A stretch of 64,000 nucleotides of DNA from Klebsiella spallanzanii (GTDB lineage: Bacteria > Pseudomonadota > Gammaproteobacteria > Enterobacterales > Enterobacteriaceae), in contig NZ_CABGGS010000034.1 of assembly GCF_902158555.1 (NCBI RefSeq), positions 62,001-126,000 on the forward strand. Reading direction: 5' to 3'. This document shows positions 55,877-64,000 of the stretch, in pieces (position 1 is the stretch's first letter; every line of letters starts with the position of its first letter). The translations under genes and the position numbers were made by a program. The notes below the pieces were generated by a model. That model was not told where the DNA came from. It saw nothing but the letters and a program-made list of their open reading frames with translations, and did no database searches.

Positions 55877-57073
55877 TTATGAGCGTTTACCAAACTCGCA
55901 GCTTTGCTGGGTCCAGCGACGAGCCTGTTCGCTCAGGGTGAAGCCCAGACCGTGACGCTCAGAAACCCACATCCGCCCGTCGCGCAGCTCCAGCTGTTCG
56001 TTAAACAGCGGGTTCAGCCACTCGAAGTGCTCCAGCCACGGCTCCAGCGGATAGGCGGCGGCAAGATGCAGGTGGACTTCCATCGCAAAGTGCGGAGCCA
56101 GCTTGCGACCGTGCTTCGCCGCCAGATCCATAATTTTCAGGAACGGAGAGATCCCGCCGACGCGCGGGGCATCCGGCTGCACAAAGTCGCTGGCATTACC
56201 GAGGATCAGCTGTTCATGCTCGCGGAAGCTGGTCAGCATCTCACCGGTCGCAATTGGCGTATCCAGCGCGGCGGCGAGCTGCGCGTGGCCTTCGACATCG
56301 TAAGCATCCAGCGGCTCTTCAATCCAGATAAGATTGAACTGCTCCATTTTGCGCCCCATACGGATGGCGGTTTCGCGATCCCACTGCTGGTTGGCATCCA
56401 CCATCAGCGGGAAATCATCGCCCAGCACCTCGCGCACTGCCGTCAGGCGTCGAATATCTTCAGCCGTGTTCGGCTGGCCAACTTTTAGTTTGATCCCACC
56501 GATGCCGTTCTCGCGGGAGATAGCCACGTTTTTCAGCACCTGATCCAGCGGCGTATGCAGGAAGCCGCCGGAGGTGTTGTAGCACTGCACGGAATCGCGA
56601 TGCGAGCCGAGCAGTTTTGCCAGCGGCAGCCCGGCGCGTTTGGCTTTCATATCCCACAGCGCAATATCGATAGGGGAGATAGCCTGCACCGCCATGCCGC
56701 TACGACCGACGGAAGCACCGGCCCACAGCAGTTTGGTGTAGATCTTGTCGATATCGTTCGGGTCTTCACCGAGCAGGTTATCGGCAATCTCTTTGGCGTG
56801 GGCGTAAATACCCTGGCCGCCTGCACGCTTGGAATAGCTAAAGCCAACCCCTTCAAAACCGTCTCGGGAGCGGATTTCGGCAATGATAATCGCCACTTCG
56901 GTCAACGGTTTTTGCCGACCAGTGAGGACCTTGGCATCGCTGACCGGGGTCGCCAGCGGCAGGAAGGCCAGCGACAGTTTGACGTGTTCTATACGATCGC
57001 CGGTTTCGGCAGCGGTTTTGACGCCGGAAGCTTTGGCGTAGGTTACGGACTCGGAATTCGCGCTAGAGGTCAT
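55877..57073 (-). CDS. L-talarate/galactarate dehydratase
   Basis: The 398-residue enolase-superfamily enzyme is the length of Salmonella L-talarate/galactarate dehydratase (STM3697) and is nearly identical over long stretches. Counted from the ATG at 57073, catalytic Lys195/Lys197 (KLKVG) and His328 (APHFAMEVH) and metal ligands Asp226, Glu252 and Glu278 are present. It dehydrates L-talarate or galactarate to 5-keto-4-deoxyglucarate. AAGGA seven bases before 57073 selects it over an ATG two codons upstream. The operator-like box at 57097-57114 lies directly upstream. Confidence 0.94.
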   Translation of the reverse strand: MTSSANSESVTYAKASGVKTAAETGDRIEHVKLSLAFLPLATPVSDAKVLTGRQKPLTEVAIIIAEIRSRDGFEGVGFSYSKRAGGQGIYAHAKEIADNLLGEDPNDIDKIYTKLLWAGASVGRSGMAVQAISPIDIALWDMKAKRAGLPLAKLLGSHRDSVQCYNTSGGFLHTPLDQVLKNVAISRENGIGGIKLKVGQPNTAEDIRRLTAVREVLGDDFPLMVDANQQWDRETAIRMGRKMEQFNLIWIEEPLDAYDVEGHAQLAAALDTPIATGEMLTSFREHEQLILGNASDFVQPDAPRVGGISPFLKIMDLAAKHGRKLAPHFAMEVHLHLAAAYPLEPWLEHFEWLNPLFNEQLELRDGRMWVSERHGLGFTLSEQARRWTQQSCEFGKRS

Positions 57074-57096
57074 AGTCATTTCCTTGTGAATTACAA

Positions 57097-57114
57097 AATG
57101 TTTGCGCTAACATT
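57097..57114. promoter_or_regulatory. LacI-type operator near the dehydratase start
   Basis: AATGTTTGCGCTAACATT is an 18-base palindrome with one mismatched pair and a central GCGC-like core, typical of LacI-family sites. A second site with the same AATG-W-T-N-GCG-N-TAACATT form is at 57250-57267. Confidence 0.65.
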
Positions 57115-57249
57115 TTTAATCCTGATTTTATTTTTATGCTATGTCAGTGATTTTAATTTGTACAAACGATCACAATTAGCGGTTATAAAGGGTAAAATTG
57201 TGCAATGTACATCACAATCCAAATAGGTTTGTGAAAAATCACAATTCAT

Positions 57250-57267
57250 AATGATAGCGATAACATT
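57250..57267. promoter_or_regulatory. Second LacI-type operator
   Basis: AATGATAGCGATAACATT matches 15 of 18 bases of the box at 57097. The centres are 153 bases apart, allowing a repression loop by a tetramer. Confidence 0.6.
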
Positions 57268-57377
57268 TTATTTTTCAGGTCGTTGATTCTATTGGGGATG
57301 TACGGGTGAGCGCTGGCAATTGCGGGGGCCATCATCAATAATGCCCACATGAAACGACTCACTACAGGGGCTTAGTC

Positions 57378-58382
57378 GTGAAAAGCATAAAACCGACCCG
57401 CGCTCCGACGCTGGATGATGTGGCTCGCAGCGCCGGGTTATCGTCGATGACGGTGAGTCGGGCGCTGAATACGCCGCAGCTGGTGCGGCCGAAAACGGTA
57501 GAAAAAGTGATGCAGGCGGTGCAGGCCACGGGCTACATTCCCAACGCGTTGGCTGGCGGACTGGCGTCCAGACGCAGCAAACTGGTCGCTGTGGTGGTAC
57601 CGCAAATCAATAACAATATGTTTGTTGATACTATCCAGGCGCTAAGCGATACCCTGGCGGCGCGCGGCTACCATATGCTGCTGTGCGTGGCAGGCTACAG
57701 CCGGGAAACCGAAGCTGAGCTGGTATCAACTTTACTTTCGCGACGTCCGGATGGCGTGGTGTTAACCGGCATTCAGCACGCTCCGGCGCTAAAGAAAACT
57801 ATTCTTAATGCCGCCACGCCGGTGGTGGAAATTTGGGATCTGACCCCGACGCCGCTGGATATGCTGGTGGGCTTTTCTCATGAAAAAGTCGGCGAAACCA
57901 TTGGTGAGTATCTGCTGGAAAAAGGCTATCGCCGTCCGGGGCTGCTGTGGGCCGGAGATTCTCGCGCGACGTTGCGTAAGCAGGGGCTGCGCGCCCGGCT
58001 GGCTAAGAGCAATATTGGCGATGCGCCTCAGGTCGAAGTGCCGCTCCCGGCATCGCTGGCGCTCGGGCGCCGCGGTTTGGCCGAGCTGCTGAATTCCGGC
58101 GAGTTTGACGTTATTGTCTGCAGTTCCGACACCCTGGCGCAGGGAGCGATTATGGAGGCCGAAAGCCGCGGTCTGCGTGTGCCGGAGGACCTCGCCGTGA
58201 TCGGTTTTGGCGATCTGGATTTCGCCGCCAGCAATCGCCCATCCATCACCACGGTCAGCGTTGACCGTCACGCCATCGGCGAGCAGGCGGCCACTCTCCT
58301 TGCTGACCGCATCGAAGGCAGTGGAGAAGAAGAGGTGATTGTTGATATCGGCTTTCACCTGGTGGTGCGGGAGTCGGCGTAG
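57378..58382 (+). CDS. LacI-family regulator of hexarate genes
   Basis: The 334-residue protein has a LacI helix-turn-helix (TLDDVARSAGLSSMTVSRALN, residues 11-31) and a periplasmic-binding-like ligand domain similar to GntR/IdnR. It starts with GTG at 57378, eight bases after AGGGG. It is divergent from the dehydratase and transporter, with two palindromic boxes in between, and very probably represses them in the absence of talarate, galactarate or a breakdown product. Confidence 0.9.
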   Translation: MKSIKPTRAPTLDDVARSAGLSSMTVSRALNTPQLVRPKTVEKVMQAVQATGYIPNALAGGLASRRSKLVAVVVPQINNNMFVDTIQALSDTLAARGYHMLLCVAGYSRETEAELVSTLLSRRPDGVVLTGIQHAPALKKTILNAATPVVEIWDLTPTPLDMLVGFSHEKVGETIGEYLLEKGYRRPGLLWAGDSRATLRKQGLRARLAKSNIGDAPQVEVPLPASLALGRRGLAELLNSGEFDVIVCSSDTLAQGAIMEAESRGLRVPEDLAVIGFGDLDFAASNRPSITTVSVDRHAIGEQAATLLADRIEGSGEEEVIVDIGFHLVVRESA

Positions 58383-58487
58383 ATTTGTTAAAGAGGCGGG
58401 TTATTGCGGCACTATTTCGGGCACAAAAAGAAAATCGAAATACCGGGTTTGTGATAGCTTTATCGTTCTGACAATAAGGAGCCTGCT

Positions 58488-58715
58488 ATGCCACACGTAG
58501 ATATTAAATGTTTCCCCCGCGACCTGAACGATGAACAAAAAACGGCGCTGGCTGCCGATATTACCGAAGTATTGGTTCGCCATCTGAGCAGTAAAGACAG
58601 CTCGGTGAGCGTGGCTCTCAAGCAGGTTGATCCGAGCGACTGGCAGCAGGTCTGGGACAGCGAAATCGCCCCGCAGATGGAGCAGTTGATTAAGAAACCG
58701 GGTTACAGTATGTAA
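58488..58715 (+). CDS. pptA: 4-oxalocrotonate tautomerase-family protein (PptA)
   Basis: The 75-residue product resembles E. coli PptA (YdcE, 77). The catalytic Pro1 after Met removal ([11 protein letters not shown]) and the LIKKPGYSM end are conserved. E. coli PptA forms a dimer and tautomerises phenylpyruvate weakly. AAGGAG precedes the ATG. Two REPs follow. Confidence 0.92.
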   Translation: MPHVDIKCFPRDLNDEQKTALAADITEVLVRHLSSKDSSVSVALKQVDPSDWQQVWDSEIAPQMEQLIKKPGYSM

Positions 58716-58727
58716 CTGCGCTGCCTT

Positions 58728-58819
58728 CCCGGAGGCGATGCTGCGCATCTGTCCGGGCTACTCGCTTTCAGCCGTCTGCGATCCCGTAGCCCGGGCAGGC
58801 GCTTTGCGCCGCCCCCGGG
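58728..58819. repeat. Pair of REP-type palindromes
   Basis: Units at 58728-58761 (CCCGGAGGCGATGCTGCGC...GGGCTAC) and 58786-58819 (GTAGCCCGGGCAGGCGC...GCCCCCGGGA) lie head-to-tail inverted between pptA and the porin fragment. Confidence 0.85.
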
Positions 58820-58844
58820 AGGAAGACGGCACCGTGTTGCTGTA

Positions 58845-59789
<945 letters not shown>

Positions 59790-59790
59790 T

Positions 59791-60519
59791 CACGAGTTTG
59801 CTGAACTGGTGATCGTTGAAGAAGGACACGGTTTACACGTTATTAATGGCCGACCATTATATATTCAACAAGGCGATGTTTTTTACGTTCAGCCGGGTGA
59901 TGTACATTATTATGATGAGCTGGGGACGCTGAAGTTAATTAACGTGTTGATTAACCCTTTAGCGGAATTTCAGTATTTACAACATCTCGATGAGTTATTG
60001 CAGACATTCTCGGCGCAGCAGGCCTCTTGCTACGGTTGGCTGGCCCCAGATACCCGTCATATCTGCCGGGAGCTGGTTGAAGAAATATTCTCGGCTGAAT
60101 GCCAGCAGGCTGAAAATAGCGCACTGCGCGAAGCTGCTTTTTTCCAGCTGGTGACTACGATTCTGCATGCGGAATCTGAAGCAGAATATAGTAATACAAA
60201 GTATAAACTGCATAAGCTACTCACCTGGCTACAGGAGCACTGTTTTGAAGAGCATAATTGGCAGCAATTGGCGGAGAAATTTCATCTGACCACGCGAACC
60301 GCTTTTCGCCATATTAAAGAGGCCACCGGGCTGACGCCGGATAATTATTTAAAACGCCTGCGCTTAGTTTCGGCGCGCGTAAAATTACGCGAAACCGATA
60401 TGACGATTACAGAAGTGGCTTATTTATGCGGTTTCGCGAACAGTAACCACTTCACCACCTTATATAAAAAAGTGTTTGGCCTGGCCCCCAGCGAAGACCG
60501 GCGTCGGCAGCTGCGCTGA
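59791..60519 (+). pseudogene. RhaS/RhaR-like AraC-family regulator, 5' end deleted
   Basis: From His59791 onward the frame reads HEFAELVIVEEGHGLHVINGRP, aligning with RhaR from its cupin core (HDFCELVIV), and ends with two AraC helix-turn-helix motifs (WQQLAEKFHLTTRTAFRHI, MTITEVAYLCGFANSNHFTTLY). The first ~30-40 residues are missing. The frame stays open to an ATG at 59710, but those codons are antisense porin DNA. The DNA-binding part is intact, so a truncated product might act; its native promoter is gone. Confidence 0.78.
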
Positions 60520-60527
60520 GACAAAGA

Positions 60528-61046
60528 TTATTTCAACGGCACATTTTGTTCCTTTGCCCATTTGCGCAAACGACCACAGGCGTTGGCATAAGGTGACGAG
60601 GTGTTGAAGGAGATCATCCGCCCCAGCGTCCATTTGCCATACCACGCTTGGCCGTAAAGCGTGTTGTCATCCCGCGCTTCGATGCAGGCGACAATCTGCT
60701 GTTTCGCCTGATGCAGGGCAGTAAGCAGAGCAGGGTAATCCAGCGATGGATAATCGGCATAGAACTTCTGCGCCAGCAGTCCGAGCTGGTTCCATTTAAA
60801 GCCGGTTTCCGGGAAGTCGATAGGTTGCCGGGTTTCGTCAAGAGTTATCCATTTGAGCACCAGTTCATTCCATCCCAGCAGATAGCAGACCAGATCGCGA
60901 ACGCTCATCATCGTCCCCTGCGCGTGACCAGCCAGGGTTTTTTCGTCCGTTTTATCTTCGGGAATATGTGCCAGGTAATCGGCCAATTTAGCGAAGTTTT
61001 TTTCGATGGCTGCCAGTAGCTGATCCTGGGTTTGCGGTACGCTCAT
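60528..61046 (-). CDS. ClbS/DfsB-family four-helix protein
   Basis: The 172-residue product resembles E. coli ClbS (170), the colibactin self-protection protein that opens the cyclopropane warhead. Shared stretches include LAGHAQGTMMSVRDLV, YLLGWNELVLKW, GFKWN-LG-LAQKFY and GRMISFNTSSPYANACGRL. ClbS-like proteins are common outside colibactin producers and may protect DNA. AAGGA eight bases before the ATG at 61046 selects this start. No colibactin genes are in the window. Confidence 0.85.
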   Translation of the reverse strand: MSVPQTQDQLLAAIEKNFAKLADYLAHIPEDKTDEKTLAGHAQGTMMSVRDLVCYLLGWNELVLKWITLDETRQPIDFPETGFKWNQLGLLAQKFYADYPSLDYPALLTALHQAKQQIVACIEARDDNTLYGQAWYGKWTLGRMISFNTSSPYANACGRLRKWAKEQNVPLK

Positions 61047-61074
61047 AGCGAGTTCCTTTCTAAGTGACATGATT

Positions 61075-61108
61075 CCCCGGGCCAGGCGTTTTGCGCCGCC
61101 CCCCGGGG
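61075..61108. repeat. REP-type palindrome
   Basis: CCCCGGGCCAGGCG-TTTTG-CGCCGCCCCCCGGGG lies between the ClbS-like gene and the DUF6616 gene and may separate their transcripts. Confidence 0.8.
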
Positions 61109-61123
61109 GAAGCGCGCAGAGAA

Positions 61124-61456
61124 TCAACCTAGCGCGCTCAGATGCTCTTCAAGATTACCGGTGTTTGCGGCGGCATTGATATGTTCAAAATAATCATACC
61201 AGCCGCTGGCGGCGATACCAGCCAACAGCGCATCGCGGGCCTGAGCGTCAGGAAAACGCCAGATCCCTAAAAAACGGTGTGGGGAAGCTTTGTCGATAGC
61301 GGTATCGGTCTGCGCCAGCGTCAGGAGTTCAACGCCCCATTGCGCGAGGCCGCTCATCCCAGACTGAATGCCATTGATAAAATGCTGACGCTGCTCCACA
61401 GACAGCGCGTGCCAGGCGGGGTTAGGGGTATAAAGTTCGACTAAATAGTGGGACAT
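61124..61456 (-). CDS. DUF6616-type small protein
   Basis: The 110-residue product starts MSHYLVELYTPNPAWHALS and has a dimeric alpha-beta-barrel-like look (YTPNPAW, RFLGIWRFPD, YFEHINAA). AAGGAG ten bases before the ATG at 61456 selects this start. It lies 31 bases after the MarR-type gene and is probably cotranscribed with it. The function is unknown and the family name is from memory. Confidence 0.68.
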   Translation of the reverse strand: MSHYLVELYTPNPAWHALSVEQRQHFINGIQSGMSGLAQWGVELLTLAQTDTAIDKASPHRFLGIWRFPDAQARDALLAGIAASGWYDYFEHINAAANTGNLEEHLSALG

Positions 61457-61487
61457 AACGGGTGACTCCTTTGGGTTGATATCCAGA

Positions 61488-61988
61488 TCATGAGAGACTT
61501 TTTCCTGCCAGCGTACCGGCGGCGACTTTCGCCAACAGTTCGGATAGCTGGGTGCGTTCCTGCGCTGAGAGATGGCTGAATAAGCCAGCAATCCAACGGC
61601 CGTGCTGGGCGAAGACGCTGCCGATAAGCTGCTTGCCCTCAGGGGTTAATGCGATGCGCATGGCCCGGCCATCAAGAGGGTCGGCATGACGCTCAATTAA
61701 CTGGTCACGCTCAAGGCCGTTAAGCAGTCCGGTAATGGTTGCCCGGGTGACGCCTGCTTTTTCCGCCAACACGTTGGGAGCGAGACCGTCGGTTGCGGCA
61801 TCGAGCAAAAACAGCAGCACGAAACGTCCCTCGGATAATCCCCACGGAGCCAGCAACGTTGCGCAATCGCGGTCAATGGCAGCCGCTAACGATAGAGTTT
61901 GAAAACAGAGGCGGATATTGTCGACGTCAGCAAGCTGATGACGCTCGGCCTCCTGCAGCAGCGAAAGGTATTTTTGCTCAAGTTTCAT
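61488..61988 (-). CDS. MarR-family transcriptional regulator
   Basis: The 166-residue winged-helix protein has the MarR layout: dimerisation helices at both ends and the recognition region LAEKAGVTRATITGLLNGLERDQLIER followed by the wing (DGRAMRIALTPEGK). GAGG precedes the ATG. A long palindrome (62002-62025) lies 14 bases upstream and is the likely autoregulatory operator. The DUF6616 and possibly the ClbS-like gene follow. Confidence 0.88.
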   Translation of the reverse strand: MKLEQKYLSLLQEAERHQLADVDNIRLCFQTLSLAAAIDRDCATLLAPWGLSEGRFVLLFLLDAATDGLAPNVLAEKAGVTRATITGLLNGLERDQLIERHADPLDGRAMRIALTPEGKQLIGSVFAQHGRWIAGLFSHLSAQERTQLSELLAKVAAGTLAGKSLS

Positions 61989-62001
61989 ATCAGCCTCAGC
62001 T

Positions 62002-62025
62002 ATATAGTATGGCGCCTAACTATAT
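62002..62025. promoter_or_regulatory. MarR-type palindromic operator
   Basis: ATATAGT-at-GGCGCC-ta-ACTATAT has perfect 7-bp arms and a perfect 6-bp centre, with one asymmetric dinucleotide on each side. It lies directly upstream of the MarR gene start. Confidence 0.7.
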
Positions 62026-62102
62026 GATTGAAGCGATAAACGATCAAGCGAAAAATGTGGAGATTGATGACAAGCCTGGCCTGAACGTCGAGCCTGTTTT
62101 TT

Positions 62103-62220
62103 TGCCGGATGGCGGCTGACGCCTTACCCGGGCCTGGTGCTTTGCGCCGCCCCCGGGAGGAAGACCGCAGGGTGTTGCCGAATTATCCCGGAGGCGATGC
62201 TATGCATCTGTCCGGGCTAC
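62103..62220. repeat. Cluster of REP-type palindromes
   Basis: A GCCGGATGGCGGCTGACGCC unit (from 62103, classical enterobacterial REP) is fused to a GC-rich unit at 62126-62158, and a third lies inverted at 62187-62220 (CCCGGAGGCGATGC...GGGCTAC). Confidence 0.85.
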
Positions 62221-62250
62221 CGATCTCAATAATCTGCGGGTCGGCAAGGT

Positions 62251-62832
62251 TTACTCTTCCGGGGTATTAGCCTGTACGTGGCGACCGCTGGCGACAAAAT
62301 TTCCTGTGCCGAGATGATGCAGCGTATTGATCTTATCATCGTCGAACTGCCAGCGACCGGTGACGAACGCGCGCTCATCAGCAGCGGCGGAAACCACCTC
62401 GCCAAACAGGGTGTCGTACTGCTCCTGTGCCGCCGTTGGCGGCAGCAGGCGGCACTCCATCCACGCCAGACATTTCTCTTCGATAAGCGGTAATCCCAGC
62501 TCCGGGCCTTGCACTACCGGAATGCCGTAAGCGTTAAATTTATCCTCATCGCGCCCGCTGATGCTGCCGACCGCGTAGGTCCAGCTGGCGGCTTCCACCC
62601 CCGGTACGACGATGCCGAAGGTACCGTTGCGCTCAATAATTTCCCGCGTCCAGGCGCTTTTATCCACCACGATAGCCAGCCTCGGCGGCGCGAACTCCAC
62701 CGGCATCGACCACGCGGCGGCCATGACGTTACGGCGTTGAGACTGGGCGTCATAGCTGGTTATCAGAATGGTCGGGCCATGATTAAGCAGGCGACTGGCG
62801 TACTGGAGTTCCACGTGGCGAAAACGGCTCAT
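62251..62832 (-). CDS. Flavin reductase-like domain protein (DIM6/NTAB type)
   Basis: The 193-residue protein has the FMN-binding split-barrel of flavin reductases (MAAAWSMPVEFAPPRLAIVVDK, RNGTFGIVVPG, GRDEDKFNAYG). It could reduce FMN with NAD(P)H for two-component monooxygenases. AAGGA seven bases before the ATG at 62832 selects this start; the frame is open 99 codons upstream but without support. It is divergent from an ABC transporter. Confidence 0.85.
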   Translation of the reverse strand: MSRFRHVELQYASRLLNHGPTILITSYDAQSQRRNVMAAAWSMPVEFAPPRLAIVVDKSAWTREIIERNGTFGIVVPGVEAASWTYAVGSISGRDEDKFNAYGIPVVQGPELGLPLIEEKCLAWMECRLLPPTAAQEQYDTLFGEVVSAAADERAFVTGRWQFDDDKINTLHHLGTGNFVASGRHVQANTPEE

Positions 62833-63045
62833 ATGCGTTCCTTGGTAAATGGGTCTGATGCCTGACCACACGTTAATCCGCAATGAAAATGTAATCAATA
62901 CGTCATCAAGGCTCCCTATAGTCGGCGGCACTAAGTCCCAAAGAGGATCACAATATGTTAGCTCCCCTGAGTTTATCTCAGGTGAGCGCGGCCCGGCGGA
63001 TGTTGACCGCGGGTAGAGCATCGCATTCCCAACGGGAGGGCGAAA

Positions 63046-63747
63046 ATGCGCGCGCTTACCAGCATTAAACTCGACGGCGTTTCCTTCGCCTTCGGCACTC
63101 ATACCGTTCTTAATCAGATCAGTCTGCATATCGACGCGGGCAGCATCGTTGCGCTGCTGGGGCCTTCGGGCTGCGGCAAAAGCACGCTGCTGCGCTTGCT
63201 CGCTGGGCTAACCGTACCTGCCCGCGGTGAAATTCACTTCGGCGATCGTCTGGTGGCGAAAACCGGCTGGGGAATGCCCCCGGAACAGCGCGATCTCGGT
63301 ATGGTCTTTCAGGATTATGCTCTGTGGCCGCATATGACTGCCGCGCAGAACGTGGATTTTCCGCTGCGTATGCGCGGTGTAGCGCGTCACGAACGGCAAA
63401 AGCGCGTCGAGGAGGCGCTGGCGATGGTCGGTCTCAACGGCTTTGCTGATCGCAAACCGTCGGGGCTTTCCGGCGGTCAGCAGCAGCGCGTCGCCCTGGC
63501 CCGCGCTATCGTCGCTGAGCCTCGGGTGCTGCTGTTTGATGAGCCGCTCTCCAACCTCGACAGCGAACTGCGCGAGTCGCTATGCGTGGAGATGAGCCGC
63601 CTGCTGCGCCAGTTGGGGATTACAGCTGTCTACGTCACCCACGACCGTCGCGAAGCCGAGCTGCTGGCAGACAAGATTGTGCATTTATCTGCGGGCAGCA
63701 TTGCCGCCGTCCGCGCCGTTACTTCATCCTCAGGGGAACCCGCATGA
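63046..63747 (+). CDS. ABC transporter ATPase (Fe3+/phosphonate type)
   Basis: The 233-residue ATPase has Walker A GPSGCGKST (39-47), LSGGQQQR, and Walker B VLLFDEPLSNLD. It resembles FbpC/AfuC/PhnT but lacks the usual C-terminal TOBE domain, so it is shorter. GGGAGGG precedes the ATG. It overlaps the next gene by four bases. Confidence 0.88.
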   Translation: MRALTSIKLDGVSFAFGTHTVLNQISLHIDAGSIVALLGPSGCGKSTLLRLLAGLTVPARGEIHFGDRLVAKTGWGMPPEQRDLGMVFQDYALWPHMTAAQNVDFPLRMRGVARHERQKRVEEALAMVGLNGFADRKPSGLSGGQQQRVALARAIVAEPRVLLFDEPLSNLDSELRESLCVEMSRLLRQLGITAVYVTHDRREAELLADKIVHLSAGSIAAVRAVTSSSGEPA

Positions 63748-64000
63748 AAACCGTTATGACCATTAAGACAGGAGTTGCGCTCGCGATTATGCTATCGACC
63801 ACCATGATCTCCAGCGCCCACGCGCTGACCGTATACACCGCCGGTCCGGGCTCTCTGGCGAAAAGTCTCGCCAGCGGCTATGAGAAGAAAACCGGGGTGA
63901 AGGTGAATATTTTCCAGGCCACAACCGGCAAGGTAATGGCGCGTCTTGAAGCCGAACAGGCGAACCCGCAGGCGGACGTGCTGATCTCCGCTTCCTGGGA
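63744..64000 (+). CDS. ABC transporter periplasmic binding protein, 5' part
   Basis: The first 85 residues are present; the gene runs off the window. A signal peptide ends near residue 27 (SSAHA|LTVYTAG). The mature start LTVYTAGPGSLAKSL and the PQADVLISASWD segment are typical of Fe3+ or 2-aminoethylphosphonate binding proteins. Its ATG overlaps the ATPase stop (ATGA), so the two belong to one operon. Confidence 0.85.
   Translation, partial: MKTVMTIKTGVALAIMLSTTMISSAHALTVYTAGPGSLAKSLASGYEKKTGVKVNIFQATTGKVMARLEAEQANPQADVLISASW

Noticed and set aside
62955-63068. 37-codon frame ahead of the ABC ATPase
   Set aside because: It overlaps the ATPase start, lacks a ribosome site and has no family resemblance; a leader peptide is possible but unsupported.

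Overview
The window is a chromosomal segment of an enterobacterium. Protein sequences and gene order follow the Escherichia coli opgD-tehAB-ydcL-ydcO-sutR-rlhA-ydcR-ydcSTUV-patD-yncL-ortT-ydcYZ-mnaT-curA-pqqU-yncE-ansP block. Divergence, accessory genes and REP-type palindromes point to a Klebsiella/Raoultella-like genome rather than E. coli. This is judged by eye from remembered family sequences; no search was run. No rRNA, tRNA, CRISPR array, insertion sequence or prophage was seen.

Layout. 1-9.8 kb: YcaC-like hydrolase, opgD (periplasmic glucan), rimL, ydcK, tehAB, then a divergent pair of a peptidase T paralog and a DppA-like binding protein, and lipoprotein ydcL. 9.8-18.1 kb: DMT exporter and AraC regulator, ydcO, an AT-richer beta-galactosidase/sugar symporter/AraC cassette, and sutR. 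18.3-25.1 kb: rlhA, a repeat-rich exported protein, a bd-type (CIO-like) oxidase operon with a 41-residue third subunit, and ydcR. 25.3-30.7 kb: the ydcSTUV-patD uptake/oxidation operon for putrescine-type compounds. 30.7-32.4 kb: a small-gene zone with a leader-like element, a 40-aa membrane protein, yncL and ortT. 32.4-46.7 kb: hydrolase, aldehyde dehydrogenase, second DppA paralog, ydcY, ydcZ-mnaT, a SutR-like regulator, curA, rihA, yiiS, pqqU/yncE, a YgdI-type lipoprotein and ansP.

46.8-64 kb is mostly accessory. A P-loop protein is followed by a tightly packed seven-gene operon (two flavin-dependent monooxygenases, an M20 deacylase, a GNAT acetyltransferase and a complete amino-acid ABC importer). 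Its gene set parallels the Bacillus subtilis ytmI/tcyJKLMN/ytmO/ytnJ/ytnL cysteine-derivative salvage operon. Next come an L-talarate/galactarate dehydratase with transporter and LacI regulator, pptA, and a deletion scar joining a beheaded BglH-like porin to a beheaded AraC regulator. The end holds a MarR/DUF6616 pair, a ClbS-like protein, a flavin reductase and the start of a metal- or phosphonate-type ABC importer.

Most interesting: the proposed S-alkylcysteine salvage operon; the leader-like RNA with mutually exclusive hairpins and a terminator after patD; twin operator-like motifs around mnaT and its SutR-like neighbour, whose mRNA may be leaderless; the porin/regulator scar; and small genes that are easily overlooked.
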